From the NCBI GenBank assembly GCA_024699855.1, contig JAMPIQ010000002.1:16430001-16494000 (forward strand): a DNA stretch of 64,000 bases, in the 5' to 3' direction. Of this stretch, positions 47,001 through 59,532 are shown in pieces. The number at the start of each line of letters is the position of its first letter. Position 1 is the stretch's first letter. The notes beneath the pieces are model-generated. The model saw nothing but the letters and a program-made list of their open reading frames with translations. It searched no databases and was not told where the DNA came from. Both the position numbers and the translations under genes were made by a program. The DNA is from Aphelenchoides besseyi (Eukaryota > Nematoda > Chromadorea > Rhabditida > Aphelenchoididae).

Positions 47001-50000
47001 AGAAATGATGTGGGAGTCGTTGTTGTGGACAGCGCCGGAGTTGTTGCGTGAATCCGAATTGACGAATACGGTGCGTGGAACACAGAAGGGCGATGTCTAC
47101 TCCTTTTCCATCATTCTTCACGAGATGATGACACGTCAAGGACCATTTGCGTTGATCGAACGTCAATACCCATCGGCTGAAGAAGTCGTTCGTTATGTGG
47201 CCAACTCAGATCCATTGAAACCGTATCGTCCTTCGTTGGATATGTTCGAGTGTCAAAATTTCATCAAAGACACAATGCGTATGTGCTGGAGTGAAAATCC
47301 GTCGAACCGTCCCGACTTTCGACCGACCATTCGCCTAAAACTAAAAGAAATGTTCAGCGGCATCTACAAACGAAATATCATGGACCACATGTACGTTTAT
47401 TAGTTAAGAAGAACTATAATTGCAACTAAATTCCTCGCATATATTAACCTATGAAACGATTTTGCAGGATGAATATGATGGAAAAATATCAAAACCAATT
47501 GGAAGATTTGGTTGAGGAGCGAACTCACGAATTGAGAGACGAGAAACGACGCACCGAAAGTCTTCTGCAACGAATGTTGCCAATGTAAGAATCCTTTTAG
47601 TGAGTAACATGGTCAACACAAATTTAGTTCTGTTGCGCAACAACTTCTTCGTGGCGATGATGTGAAACCCGAATCATTCGCATCGGTGACCATCTATTTC
47701 TCGGATATTGTCGGATTTACAACAATCTCGCACAACTCGACGCCAATGCAGGTCGTAGCACTTCTGAACAAACTGTACACGCTCTTCGATTCGATTATCA
47801 AACAATACGACGTTTACAAAGTGGAAACTATTGGTAATATTCTGAAGTTAACGGACCAGATTATAAGCCTTGTTTTCAGGAGATGCATATATGGTAAGAT
47901 TGTTAGCTTTTTGAATCAATTGGACGAAACGACAATATTTAAACTTTGTGTTCAGGTTGTTTCTGGAGTGCCAAATAATCGCGACGAAGTCTATCATGCC
48001 GAACAAATCGGTATGATGGCACTTCATCTGCTAAGTGCTGTGGACAACTTTACGGTACCACATATGGAAGAAGAGAAACTGCAGCTTCGAATCGGAATTC
48101 ACACGGGATCATGTGTGGCAGGCGTGGTTGGCAAAACGTAGGAATGATTCTGAGAAGAAATTTTAAATGTATTCTTTTAGAATGCCACGCTACTGCTTAT
48201 TCGGAGATACCGTCAATACGGCATCGCGAATGGAATCAAATGGAGCTGGTTTGTCTAAAAACAGAATACTTTTTATCTTGTATGTCGATCATTTTAGCGC
48301 TCAAAATCCACGTCAGTCATGTGACATACGATGCGCTCACTCGATCTAGCGGTTTTGTTTTGGAAGAACGTGGTACCTTGCAAATCAAAGGGAAAGGACC
48401 GATGCGAACCTATTGGCTCAAACAACGTCATGGCTACAACTTTAGCGACGAGGGATCGAGTATTTCTGATGACAATCTATCCGAAATCTTTCCTCGACCG
48501 TCACTACGACATCGCGGCCATTCGAGTTGGAGTAAGTTCACTAATCTACTGTTGCTAATCATTCCTTTTATTGCAGCCGTTGATCGAACTTCTTGCATTT
48601 CTTTGCAACGTGATCCGGTTTCGAAAATGAAGCGAATGATGGATGCGGCCTTACAGCGTTTGCCATTACCGTTGGCATCGGTGAACGGTGCTGGCGGTTC
48701 GATTATCGGTCTCGAAAACATTGCCGAACGTTTCGGTTCTTCCATTTTCAAACGTCAACGTTCGACCGATGTGGAAGGCGGTTTGCGGTGTGACGACGAA
48801 AACGATAGCGGTTTGGAGAATGGTTATGATTATGCGGCAAGTAATGGAATCATTGATGGCGATGCCGACAGTCAACGAACTTTGATTCCAACGTTTAGTC
48901 GACATCCAACGCGAAAGAACACAATTCAAAGTTATTTGGCTCAGTCAGAATCATCAATGGAATCAACCGTAACCGACGACTATTATCATCTTGGTGGTCG
49001 ACAACATGCAGACGAACCTTTGCCCTATGTTCGCAAACGATCATGTTCGATGCCCGATTCCGAATACGCTGCCAATCCGAAACGATTTCACAAGTTCCTA
49101 CGCGAAACCAATCGATTGCATTTACTCAACGAAACAGCTACTGCAACCGCTTCGAAGAACTCAGAACACGTAAAATCGAGTGGTGGTCGTAATTCGAATG
49201 GCGAAGGTCAACGACGCAAAAATGCTGTCGCACCACCTGTCAATAATGAGGAACTGGACACTCTCGTTCAATTGTATTGTCATCCAAACGAAACAGTTCG
49301 TTTCACAAACGCTCGCCGACTTGAAGAAGAACAACAATTGAACGAACAAGCGGCTTCTGTCGTTATTCCAGCTCTTCCGCAACCACCTCGACGACAACGA
49401 ACAACCAACGGCAGTTTGACGCAAAACTCGTCGGCTGGTGCTCTCAACTTGGAAAGTGATTGCAACAGTGTGTTCGAGAATCCGGTATTCTCGGCGAACA
49501 GCAACGATGATCCGATTGTGCCACGAAAACGTTCACTTTCCTACGGCGATACAGTGAATCCGCATACCAATCGAATGGACGAAGAAGATGAAGATGTAAT
49601 GGTCGAAATGGATCCACACGAAATCAGCGAATACAACGGTGAAACAGCAATATCGCCATCGACTGACGATAGTTGTAGTATTGTTGTTGATGCCACGCAA
49701 TCGCTTCTACCCAATGGTTCAGCAGCAACAATAGCAGCGAAAAGACGTTTCTACCGCAATCGAAAAAGCGTTCTTTCACTTCAATACACGGCTGATCGCA
49801 ATTCACACAGTGGTTTCGATCATCGTGATGTTATGGCCAAGAAACCGTTCTTTCATCCCTCTCTGCGCGATAGATCTCCGGGCGCTAGTTTCAATCGTTT
49901 GTGGAGACGAATGATCAATGTCGACACAAATCCCGTAGCCATCAGCACTCCAGTGGATCCGCAAAAACGTAGTCGTCGTAACTATTCGCCTTCAACTACT

Positions 50001-50264
50001 TCAACTCACTACATCGATAATGGCGTCATTTCAACAAACGGTTATCTATGTGGCAACGAAGATGTTAGTCATCCAAAATCTGCAGTCGAAAACAGTCGAT
50101 TACCGTTAAAACAAATTCCATCGTTGCCACCGCAAATGTTGCATCAGAACGATCAACATTCCGTTCCGATTCCGACGACAGGAGAGCACAGTTCTTCCGA
50201 GAACTTGGACGAAAGATCCAAACTCTTCGGTTTCAAAGACAGCCCTTCGATTATCAAACATTGA
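44098..50264 (+). CDS. Receptor-type guanylyl cyclase with long C-terminal tail
   Basis: A single-pass receptor that makes cGMP from GTP, usually in sensory neurons or other excitable cells. Seventeen exons: 44098-44301, 44349-44697, 44741-44894, 44937-45232, 45278-45439, 45507-45857, 45902-46386, 46433-46628, 46676-46812, 46858-47390, 47468-47584, 47628-47833, 47880-47893, 47956-48137, 48181-48248, 48298-48531, 48577-50264 (5376 bases, 1791 residues). A later in-frame ATG at 44158 is equally possible and is nearer the signal peptide ([18 protein letters not shown]). Order: ligand-binding ANF-receptor-like ectodomain, helix [20 protein letters not shown], pseudokinase (VAIKEI lysine kept, HGNLKSTN in place of HRDLKxxN, DFG and APE present), a dimerisation helix ([10 protein letters not shown]) and a cyclase domain with [18 protein letters not shown] and [16 protein letters not shown], so both metal Asp and the base-recognition Glu and Cys are present. 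About 590 residues of Ser/Asn/Arg-rich tail follow, far longer than usual. Confidence 0.92.
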
Positions 50265-51313
50265 AGATTTCGGCTTCATGTTTAACTTTTTACTGGTCGT
50301 TAAACTCCAAACTCATTGATCCTCAATTTTTTGCCTCTTTCATAGTCTTGATTGCCATTCTTCATTAGCATATGATTCTACCGAACGGCGAGCTTATAAG
50401 TTCGACTTGTCGTTTGTTTTGTGTAACTTCTCATTCTCCGCTCACTGCCAATCTTTGCCAACGAATTTTCGTTCTCTAACAATGAAGCAATTAGTCTACG
50501 AGTCTATAGCCCACAGATCATTTAATATATTGTACATATTGTCTAAGCAGAGGAGCTAATACAATCAACAAACCGTATTCTTCGAATTTGGGGTATTAAA
50601 CGAAACCCGTTGAGTTATTTACGTCCAAATACCAGGTATCTCATTTTTGATATTGTTTTCGGTTATGGTTGACCGCAAACACAAAAACGCTCATTCCATT
50701 CACAAAACGTTTAATCTCAATTTCAATCTAAGGATCATTACTTTTCGTGTACTTTTACTGGAATAACTCTTTATTCGTCTTTCTTTCTGATCGTATTATT
50801 GAACTTCGTATTGTCAACTTCTCTCTTCTACAACATTTGGATATCAAAGTCTTTTGAGTCGAAGCGTGTAGCCATTGATTTGTGTGGAAAAGTTCTATGT
50901 AAATGAAATTTCTATCTTTGACGTGTAACTTTTGGATCAACCTCCCATTCGAACTGTACATTTGTTCTCATCAATGAAACCGCGTGCAATTCAAAATGTT
51001 GTTTCGTTATGTGCACTTATGGAAAAAAAACATAAATAGCGTATGCAACTAGATGTTCACGGTGTAAAATTCTAACGTTTATTCAACTGTTCAACTAAAC
51101 GTAATGATTCTAATAGTAACAACCGGTTGATTTTTTTAAAAAACTTTCAATGGCACAACAACTCTTATGGCGGCAATGATGTGATAATAAAGAGGAAAGA
51201 TTGATACGTGACGGGGAAAAGAATCTATGTGGACAACAAAGATACAGAGGACTGTGCAGGTGGTTACTTAGGTTCAAGATAGATAGCAAATAAACAGACT
51301 CCCCGCATATGAA
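50265..51313. other. Convergent 3' region
   Basis: About 1 kb between the stops of the guanylyl cyclase (+) and the NACHT-WD gene (-). It presumably contains both 3' UTRs. No coding frame with recognisable content is seen. Confidence 0.45.
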
Positions 51314-54300
51314 TCACAACAAAACACACGCTCGAGAACGTTTAGCACCGTTTTTCGTTGCTTTCACGTTACTCGAACCACTCGAACGTTCCACCTGCGA
51401 AGTTGGATTCGGATTTGTATTGTTGGGAATGGAGGGTGCAGTTTCCGTAGGATTGTGATTGTTCGTATTGTGCGCATTTTCAATTGGCGGCAATCGATTT
51501 GGTGCATTGACCGGCGGTGCTTTTATTACCGAAATGTTGGTTGCTGGAGCGGTGTCCGTACTCAACGCTTCACTCGACGTCTGCGGACGTTGACTACCAC
51601 CGCTCAAACTACCCGTTTCGTCAGGAAGACCATCTAAGTGAGAGATTGGATTGCTTATACGGTTGAATGGACAAAAACCGAATCGATAGAGCGAAAATTA
51701 ATATGGAAAGGAAATAAAGCGATTTGGATTAGATCGACAATACATGGTGTAGAAATTGCCAAACAACGTAAATTCTACAAACTTCTGTACATGGAAAACG
51801 ATCAGTTTGTACGGTTTTTGCGTTCTTTGTAACAAAAAGTAAAGCAAAAGATAGGGTGCAAAATATATATCAAGTGTTATTACCTACTTGTCAGGCTTGT
51901 CGTACTTATCAACGTATGAAGTCGATGTCGTTCGCTGCGCACCGAACTGCCGGCGGGAGTGTTGTGAAGACATAAGATCGGCAGCTGAGCGGTGTTTTCC
52001 AAACGTGCCAAAATGCGATGTGCTTCCGTTGAAATTGCCAACTGGTGAACCGGACGATGAGCATTAAAAGACGAAAGACGTTGATTCCGAGTGTTGAAAT
52101 GAGCTTCGATCCAACCCGCATCATCGGCTAAATATTGTAATTGTATTCGATTCCTATAAGCTGGTTTCACCTGATATAACAATACTGCTGTCGAGGGTCA
52201 AACGAACCGCAGTTACCTGACCCTTTGCCGTGAATTGAAGTTTCGATTGACCGGTTTCGGCGTCCCATATAATTACCAACTTATCTCGACCACCACTAGC
52301 AACTGTTTTACCGTCTTCTGACATACAACAACACGAAACCACGTCTTCGTGTCCGACCAGCACTTGGGTGAGGAAACCGGTTTCCAGGCGCCAAACTTTG
52401 AGCGATTGATCCACAGAGCCGGTAACCAGAAAAGTACCGGATTTATTCACGTGATAGCAAACAATCTCGTCGGCGTGATATGCTTTTGTCTTTGATGTAA
52501 ATATTGCATCATAATGAGACCAAATGTTCAATCTAAACTTTTTAAGTTAACGAAAAAGATTGTTCTTTTGGGTGAACAAACTCTTTCAAATTATTTGGAT
52601 TATGTGAAACCAAAGTCGAATCGTTGATTCGTAAAAATAATGGAGCTTTCAATCCCGTAAAATTGGACAGGATTTCAATTTGATCAGGATCTTCCACGCT
52701 ACTCATTGCCCAAATGAACGCTGTATCCTGATCATCACAAGATAAGATCGTGTTTCCATCAGCAAAACAGATGATAGTAACGATTCGATGTTGATGCATT
52801 TCGAACGACTTGAACAGCATCCCGGTCGAAACTTCCCACAAAGAAATTGTGCCCTGAGTACTTCCCGATATCACAAACATTGAGTCTTGAGTGAAACTGA
52901 GCGCAGTAACAGCACCAGATTTTTGTTGTGAAGTCTGAAAGTGCTCGGAATTCGTTTTGTTTTCTAACATCACTTACCGTCCACAAACAACGACAGCCAT
53001 CCAAATCCCAAACTGCCAAAACACCGTCTTCTGTTCCACAAGCTGCAGTTCGTTCGTCCAACGAAAGTTCGATGCAAACTAAAGCAGCACTGTTGTTAAC
53101 CACTGGTTCGCTTTCGATCGAATTCACGTCCCACATGTGAACTTTGTTTCCACAAGCAGCCAAAAGAAATGCGTTGTCGTCGCTAACCTGAAAACGCACA
53201 GCTATTAACATAGTAAGGGATATTCTTGTAACCTTAAGAGTAGTGACCGGAAGTGCTAAAGAACATTCCAATGTTTCCAAAATTGTCCCATTGTGAATAT
53301 CATAACAAATGACTTTCTTAGTTGTTGCGGCAAACAACTTGCAATCATCGATCGAAGCGCAAAGAGCGTTCACTCGAGAGTCGTGTCCGGAGAGTTCGTG
53401 GAGTTCTTGTGACGACACGGTACTGAATACTCGAAGTGTTTCATCTTCACATGCCACAGCCAAAAAAGCATCGTTGCTGAAAAAGATTTCTGAGAAATGT
53501 AACAATGCTCGTGTTACCTTGTCACTGTAAGACATGTTACCGGTGCCATTAGCCCACTCATTTTGATGATAACAACACCCGTATTAATATCCCAAACCAT
53601 CACAGCAAAGTCACCGGAACCTGAATAAAAATAAGCACACAAAACTAATTCGACTAACCAGTCACCAGAAGTTCATCTTTCGACATAAGTTGCAAATCGA
53701 CGACTGGTCCCGTGTGATCAGGAACTGAAATTCGTTTTTGTTATTTGTAAATAATTTCAACAGAATTTCGCCCCCTGAATTCACTTACATGCTTTTAATA
53801 CGGTACCCGTTTCCAGATCGATAACACGGGCCGTCGAGTCTGCCGATCCGGCAATCAATCGACGATTGTCTTCACTCAAAACGGAGCACAAAACTTTCGA
53901 AGCATTCCATCGAATTGTTTTCATGCATTCCAACTAAATCTCCTGATTAATTGCCATTATTCAAATCGTTTACCTGTAGAATACTCCAAACACGTACACT
54001 GCAATCCCAAGATGTGCTCGTAAAGAAGATTCCATCTAATGAGGTACAGAATGAAGTCACTCGATCGGTGTGACCTAAAGCCCGTTAATTAAAAACTGTA
54101 ATTAATCCAGTGAAATGCCTTTGAAAGTTTTGAATAGAAGCTGTGATGCTATGTGGTACATGTAAATTGATCCGGGAGCTGAAGTGTCTCCAGAGATTAA
54201 AAGATGCTGATGATTGCAAGTAGGTTGAAGAACCGGTTTGTTGCACTTGAAAGGAACATTAAATGCAATAATCTAAAATCTTGTGGTATCATTTCAAACG

Positions 54301-57300
54301 ACTTCGAATCACTTGTTTCATTTTTGGCGGATTAACCCAACATGTCATCGGAACCAACAAACTTCCATTCGTATAGAAATCGGTCCATAACATTGCTTGT
54401 TCGATCAGTTCGTTTAAATAGGTGCTATTCATAGCTACAAATTATTAGTTTTACCGTTCAACGAAGATAACATACAACGGGTGTAACGCAAACGATTAAT
54501 GAACTCGGACACAAATTGCTCTCGATCGTAGATCAACGTTGGAATGGCCGGGAGTAGAATTTGCTCGAAAAGAACCAATAAATCGTGATGCAACACTTGT
54601 TGAAGGCACTCCTCGAAAATGGTCAATAATCGTGTAAGACCGTAGAATCGAAAAACACCCTCGATGTATTCGAATGCACAAAGCGCTTCGCTTTTCAGCT
54701 CGTCGATGTTGGCTATAAGCATAATTTCTGAATGACAATTGAATATCGACTAATACCTGAGTGCAAAAGATAATACCAAGCGAAACGTAGACGTCGTAAA
54801 CTCCGGGTTTCTTTCGAGAGTGCGGGCGGAAAGTTAACAATTCCAGCGGATTGAGCGTTCGTTCTCGAATTCTCCAATGAAGGTCCCGTCTTGAAGAGTT
54901 CGGCCGCAATCTCGTTGATGGCAATCAAGTCGGTTGCTGTTGGAATGTAAAGTTGTCGAATTTGAGTTGCTATGTGAACAAAACGCATTCGATAAATCAA
55001 TCGACCTTCGACAACAAATTTCACCAGAAATGGCACTAAATTGAGAATATCTATAGACGATTAGACTTCGTTGATTACTTATTCTTCGAAGTACAATGAC
55101 GGGTAGTGGAGAAAAAAGTTCTTGGATTTTAGTGACAACTCCGTTTTGAAAGTTCGTTAGTCGGTATCCATCTGCTATCTCGGCTGCCGTTAGACCATGC
55201 GGTGAAATCACTAGCATCTGACAAATATTTCTTACAACTACTTGTCCATACTCTTTTTCAAGCGACTCCAAGTATTGAGTGAGTTTAGAGAAGAGTAGTG
55301 GAGATGTCGACAGAAGCTCGAATGCTTGGATTTGTCCCAAGGCGATGTTGTTCTCGTAAGTTTTCAACTAAAAACTGTTAACAGAAAGTACAAATTGACA
55401 ATAAACGAACTTGTTGTCTTAAAACTGACGATTTGTCGGACGATAAATTGTGTCCATTTTGTGTAGTTTCACTAGTGATGATCTGCACAGATGATTCAAA
55501 ATCAAGAGCCCCAATCTCTACAACATCATCAGGTGTGGGAAAAGCCGCCAATTTTGTTTCTGCATTTAACGATGTGTAAATCAATGAGAGACGAGGAAAA
55601 AGTTTGCGAAGTGGTTTTTCTGTTTCGCTGAGTGTACGTCCAAATTTCACGTAATTGGCTCCATCGATTAGAACAAAAACCGGCTTGTCAACCTTATCCA
55701 TGATTGCTTTAACTTGTGAAAGAACGGTACTCAGATGAAAAGATGCTGACAGCAAGGTAGAGTCGAGTTTAGCCATGTAACATAGCTGAAATGACTGTTT
55801 AGGTTTTGTTGGTCTGAGGATTATAACCTTGAGAAAGATGTTCTTGAACAGTTCGTTTACAAAGATTGAACTATCGGTTAGATTTGCGTATCGAGATATA
55901 ACATAACAGTTTTTAGTTTGAAGCAGCTCATTTAGACGACAAATGATCGCAGTTTTTCCTGAGCCATGAGGACCGTAAAAGTGAGCACTAACACCTTTTT
56001 CCAGTCCACGTTGAATTATTTCGTTTATATTGTCGTCTACGTTCGCTCGGGTTATCCATTGCTGAGGTGATATTGTAGTAGCATATGCTGAATGGGTTTC
56101 ATGGTCGATACATGCCGCTTCAGTTGCGCTAATGGAGCTGTTTGTGTTTGGCTTCTCGGCCAACTGGATGTGATCTTTGATTGCGTTGATTACCTTAAAC
56201 GAAAGAATGTTTATGGACATAAGGTACGATAAATACATCAGAAGTCAACTGTCGTTCGTAGACACTCGCGTCTTTACCCGTCAACCAACGTCCGGGATCG
56301 GAATGTTTGACGGTGAGCATGTAGGGCAAACGATTTGAACTTGGAACTTTTTCAGCGATCAGATTCTTCAAATTGGATACCCGATCGTATTTCGTTTTGT
56401 CCACATCCTTCCACGTGTTCTGTTCGTCTTTTGTTTCGTAATCTACAACAATGCTATTCAACAAGCTTGAAACCTCACTGATTACCTTTAAATTTACGCA
56501 AAACAAAAATGTTCTTAGTTGGATTTTCAAGTAAAATGCGCGCAACTCGTTCGATGTACGACAACTTAAAGGCCGTTGATTTCTCGCCGTCGATCTGAAA
56601 TGCTTGGTATTCGCATTGACTTAAAATTTTTAACAAACCTGTAGAATTGCATCGTCTTCAATCGCTCGTTGAGCACCGGCTTGAATCAGTTTCTCTAACC
56701 GCGACTGAATACTCCTGTCCGTAACACCACGTTTCAAGTGATACTCAGTTGTCAGGTCGTTTTTGCACGGACAGTAGAATTGTTCCAACAATTTGACATC
56801 TAAACCTGTTTGATCATACGGTGGTCATCGGTTTTTACCTTTGAAGATCTCCACGGCTGCTGCACGTATCGCATTGAATTCTTGTTGCTGTAGAATCAGG
56901 GGTAATTGAAAGTTCCCGTATCGATCGCCAATAAAGCACTGAAAGATAGTTTGGCTTCAAATCGACGTGTTTCAAAATTACAATGACTGTAGTGTGAGGT
57001 TCATTAACGAGTTCAGTCAAGAAGCGATATTCGGTCAAATTGCGTTCACTTTCCGGAATGAAGGTCGTACATTCGATGTCCATATTGAACTCGAAACAAT
57101 ACTGTTGAATATCGGAAATCACATTGCGCATCGCTTCAAACTCAAGAGGAAACTCTAAACAAATAGAAGTTAGTAGCTTCGAGGTTATATTCGAACCTTC
57201 GAATGATGGGAAAACAAAAGCGAGATGATGTGAACGAGTGTAAGAACATCCACTTGGAAGGCTGTTCAACGAAACCGCCGATGCCGTTACGGTGGATGTT

Positions 57301-57371
57301 GGATTCTCGATGCTACGCCGGGCAACGTTCGCTGATTTGGGCGATTTGGCGCGTTTACCGCCACGAAACAT
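51314..57371 (-). CDS. NACHT and WD-repeat protein, NWD1-like
   Basis: A multi-exon STAND-type ATPase. It starts at the ATG 57369-57371 ([11 protein letters not shown]). The N-terminal part has an [13 protein letters not shown] segment and a [13 protein letters not shown] motif, the DUF4062-like arrangement seen in NWD1/NWD2 and related proteins. A helical segment of DUF-like character follows ([16 protein letters not shown]). The NACHT ATPase has the P-loop [10 protein letters not shown] near 55.96 kb and a Walker B-like FVLIDGANY near 55.68 kb. A helical region (54.4-55.3 kb) precedes a C-terminal array of about ten or more WD repeats (51.9-54.3 kb; for example [39 protein letters not shown]). 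The last exon (about 51618-51314) is a Pro/Asn/Thr-rich tail ending RACVLL, a CAAX-like end. NWD1-type proteins are thought to be oligomerising scaffolds; the ligand is unknown. Individual exon limits were not all resolved. Confidence 0.85.
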
Positions 57372-59326
57372 CGCGCGGTTCCAGGTCTCTTGTATGGCAG
57401 CCAGCGAGAGAAATTGACTTAAAACTCAAAAATAAAATCATGACTAAACGACAATGAAAACGGCAACATTTGTTCGCTACAAACGAAGTTACCAGCACGT
57501 AATCGAATGATAACGACCAACGTCAAGGTAAACAATCGACGAAAACCTTCGAATCGTTCGCGTACTTTTCTATTTCTCCACAAAAGCGGATGTGCCCGCG
57601 AAATACGACGAGCTGCGACCGAACTATCGACGGTCAACGTAACGACATCGGCGGGCTCGTAATTGAATTTAAGGCCGGAATTCGTGGCACAACAGGTCGG
57701 TCAAAACGAAGCGACCTCGATGGCCTCACACGCACATACAGACGTTAAACGAACTGTTGAGCGGAGTTCATCAAAGCTTCGACGCCAAAAGTGAGAGGTA
57801 ATCCGAAAAGTGACAAATCGCTCTTACGTAGCGATTAACCAAAAAAAGTTATTAGTTCGCTTATTATTTATGTTCGATAGGCAATTACAAATAGAAAACT
57901 GCTAATACGTTTGACTTGTGTGTGTTCGATTGGCCAGAAAACACGAGAATGACTGGGTCGTAAGGGGAAGCAGTTTGAAAGCGTGCAATTTACAAATTAA
58001 TCAAACACGCGAATTTACGATCGTCCATATAGTTGGCGTGTACAATTGCGAATGTCGTAACAAAACACAATGAACGTCAGCATTGTACTCGTGGAAACAG
58101 TTGAGAAGTCATGAAACAACTCGTATGTTAGCAGGTCCTTCAACATTACGTTTCGAGATTGAAATCTGTGGTCATTGAAATGTTCAGGAATTGAAAATCC
58201 AGAAATCATGCGCGTCAATGAGCTGAAAGCGTTTCGTTCAATTGGCCAAAAAAACGGGCGGCGCAAACTCGTGAACAAAAAGAACGAGTAATGCGAGGAA
58301 ATCCGTAGAGTTGCACGTCCATTCAGCAGCTCAATTGGCCTCAACTCCTCGCGTCAATTCGGTCGTTTACCCAAAAAAATGGTCGTCTAGCCGACTAATC
58401 GTGATGTCGCACATTTCACTTCAACATCTTCGCTCCTTAACTTGACCATTAGAGCAATCGTTTCGTGTACGAAAACCCCGCCGAGATTTGACGAACTATA
58501 ATTCTTTTTTTGTCTTTCGATTTAGCCTCGCTGATGTTCTTCAAAAGTACGAATGTTCAAGGAATGTACTTCACGTTATTTTTGCCTTCGGGCCAAACGG
58601 CCGTCGTATTTCCGTGTGTGGCCGATTCAAATGTTTTCGCAGACTTTACCGCTCATTTAGCAGCCCCCAAGTTTCTTTACACTTTTGGTTCAACTCTCGA
58701 AGTCAAACGCGCGCGAAAACGATAAGAAAAAACGGACGCATTTTGAGGTTTTTTCGCGTTCACCACCCACAACACATTACGTTTCGTGACGCTGTTCCCG
58801 GCAAGTTATCCTTTATCCACGGCTTGGCGGCTACTCCTGCATGTGACTCGAAGCTTTGATGGTTCACGAACATTGATGAAGTGTGAAGTGGACTACGCGT
58901 TGTTGGCTGTGAAAGCCACAAATAAGACATAAGTAGGTAGATGGAATAGGAAGTTTGCACTTCTGTTCGAATACGAAATAATCGAATTTGAAGATAAATG
59001 CACACGCAAACGTCTTCAAAAACCGTAAGCCAAAGATAATAAAAATAAAAACTACAACATCAAGTGAAATAGGAGCACCGTTTTTTGAATAAAATGAAGG
59101 ATTACTACTCGGAGAATTAGCAGTGTTTCTTCAAACACCTGTCCCTTGTCAATTAGTCGATTTGTAATAGAGTCACTTATTCCCGAGTACTTGACTGTAG
59201 GTCGGAAAATACGAGAAAGTTAAAAGGAAAAAACACAGTCTTTAGTACCACAGTTATGTGATACGATTATCTACAACTCGAATGCTTAGCGTTGAGTTTA
59301 AACGTCTGGTGGCTAGGAGATTGCAG
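57372..59326. other. Intergenic, no recognised gene
   Basis: Upstream of the NWD1-like gene. A CG-richer part at 57.4-58.4 kb probably includes its promoter. Frames at 58488-58859 plus show no domain. Confidence 0.4.
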
Positions 59327-59532
59327 TTCGAGAATCACAGAAATCGCACGTGTCCAACGACGAAGTTCACACAACAAAGAACCGCTTGGGAATCAAAAAG
59401 GCGGTAGTTCCAACAGCGACCACGATAATCCAGAAAACCGAAGCTGTCAAACAGCTTTTCGACTCCTATTTCAATGAACATAACCGCCTATTCAAAAAAA
59501 AGTTTGCCGCAATAAATCAGTTGGTACAATAA
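59327..59532 (+). CDS. Orphan last-exon candidate
   Basis: A 3' splice site (gagattgcag) at 59317-59326 opens an uninterrupted frame of 68 codons to TAA at 59530-59532. The residues are balanced and alpha-helical in character (KTEAVKQLFDSYFNEHNRLFKKKFAAINQLV). There is no ATG inside, so at least one upstream exon would be needed, and I could not find it. No family is recognised. It could be a lineage-specific gene or a chance open frame. Confidence 0.3.

Noticed and set aside
48111..48300. Start of a 717-codon frame with a different N-terminus
   Set aside because: This part reads through two introns in the wrong frame; the cyclase exons 48181-48248 and 48298 onward explain the region.
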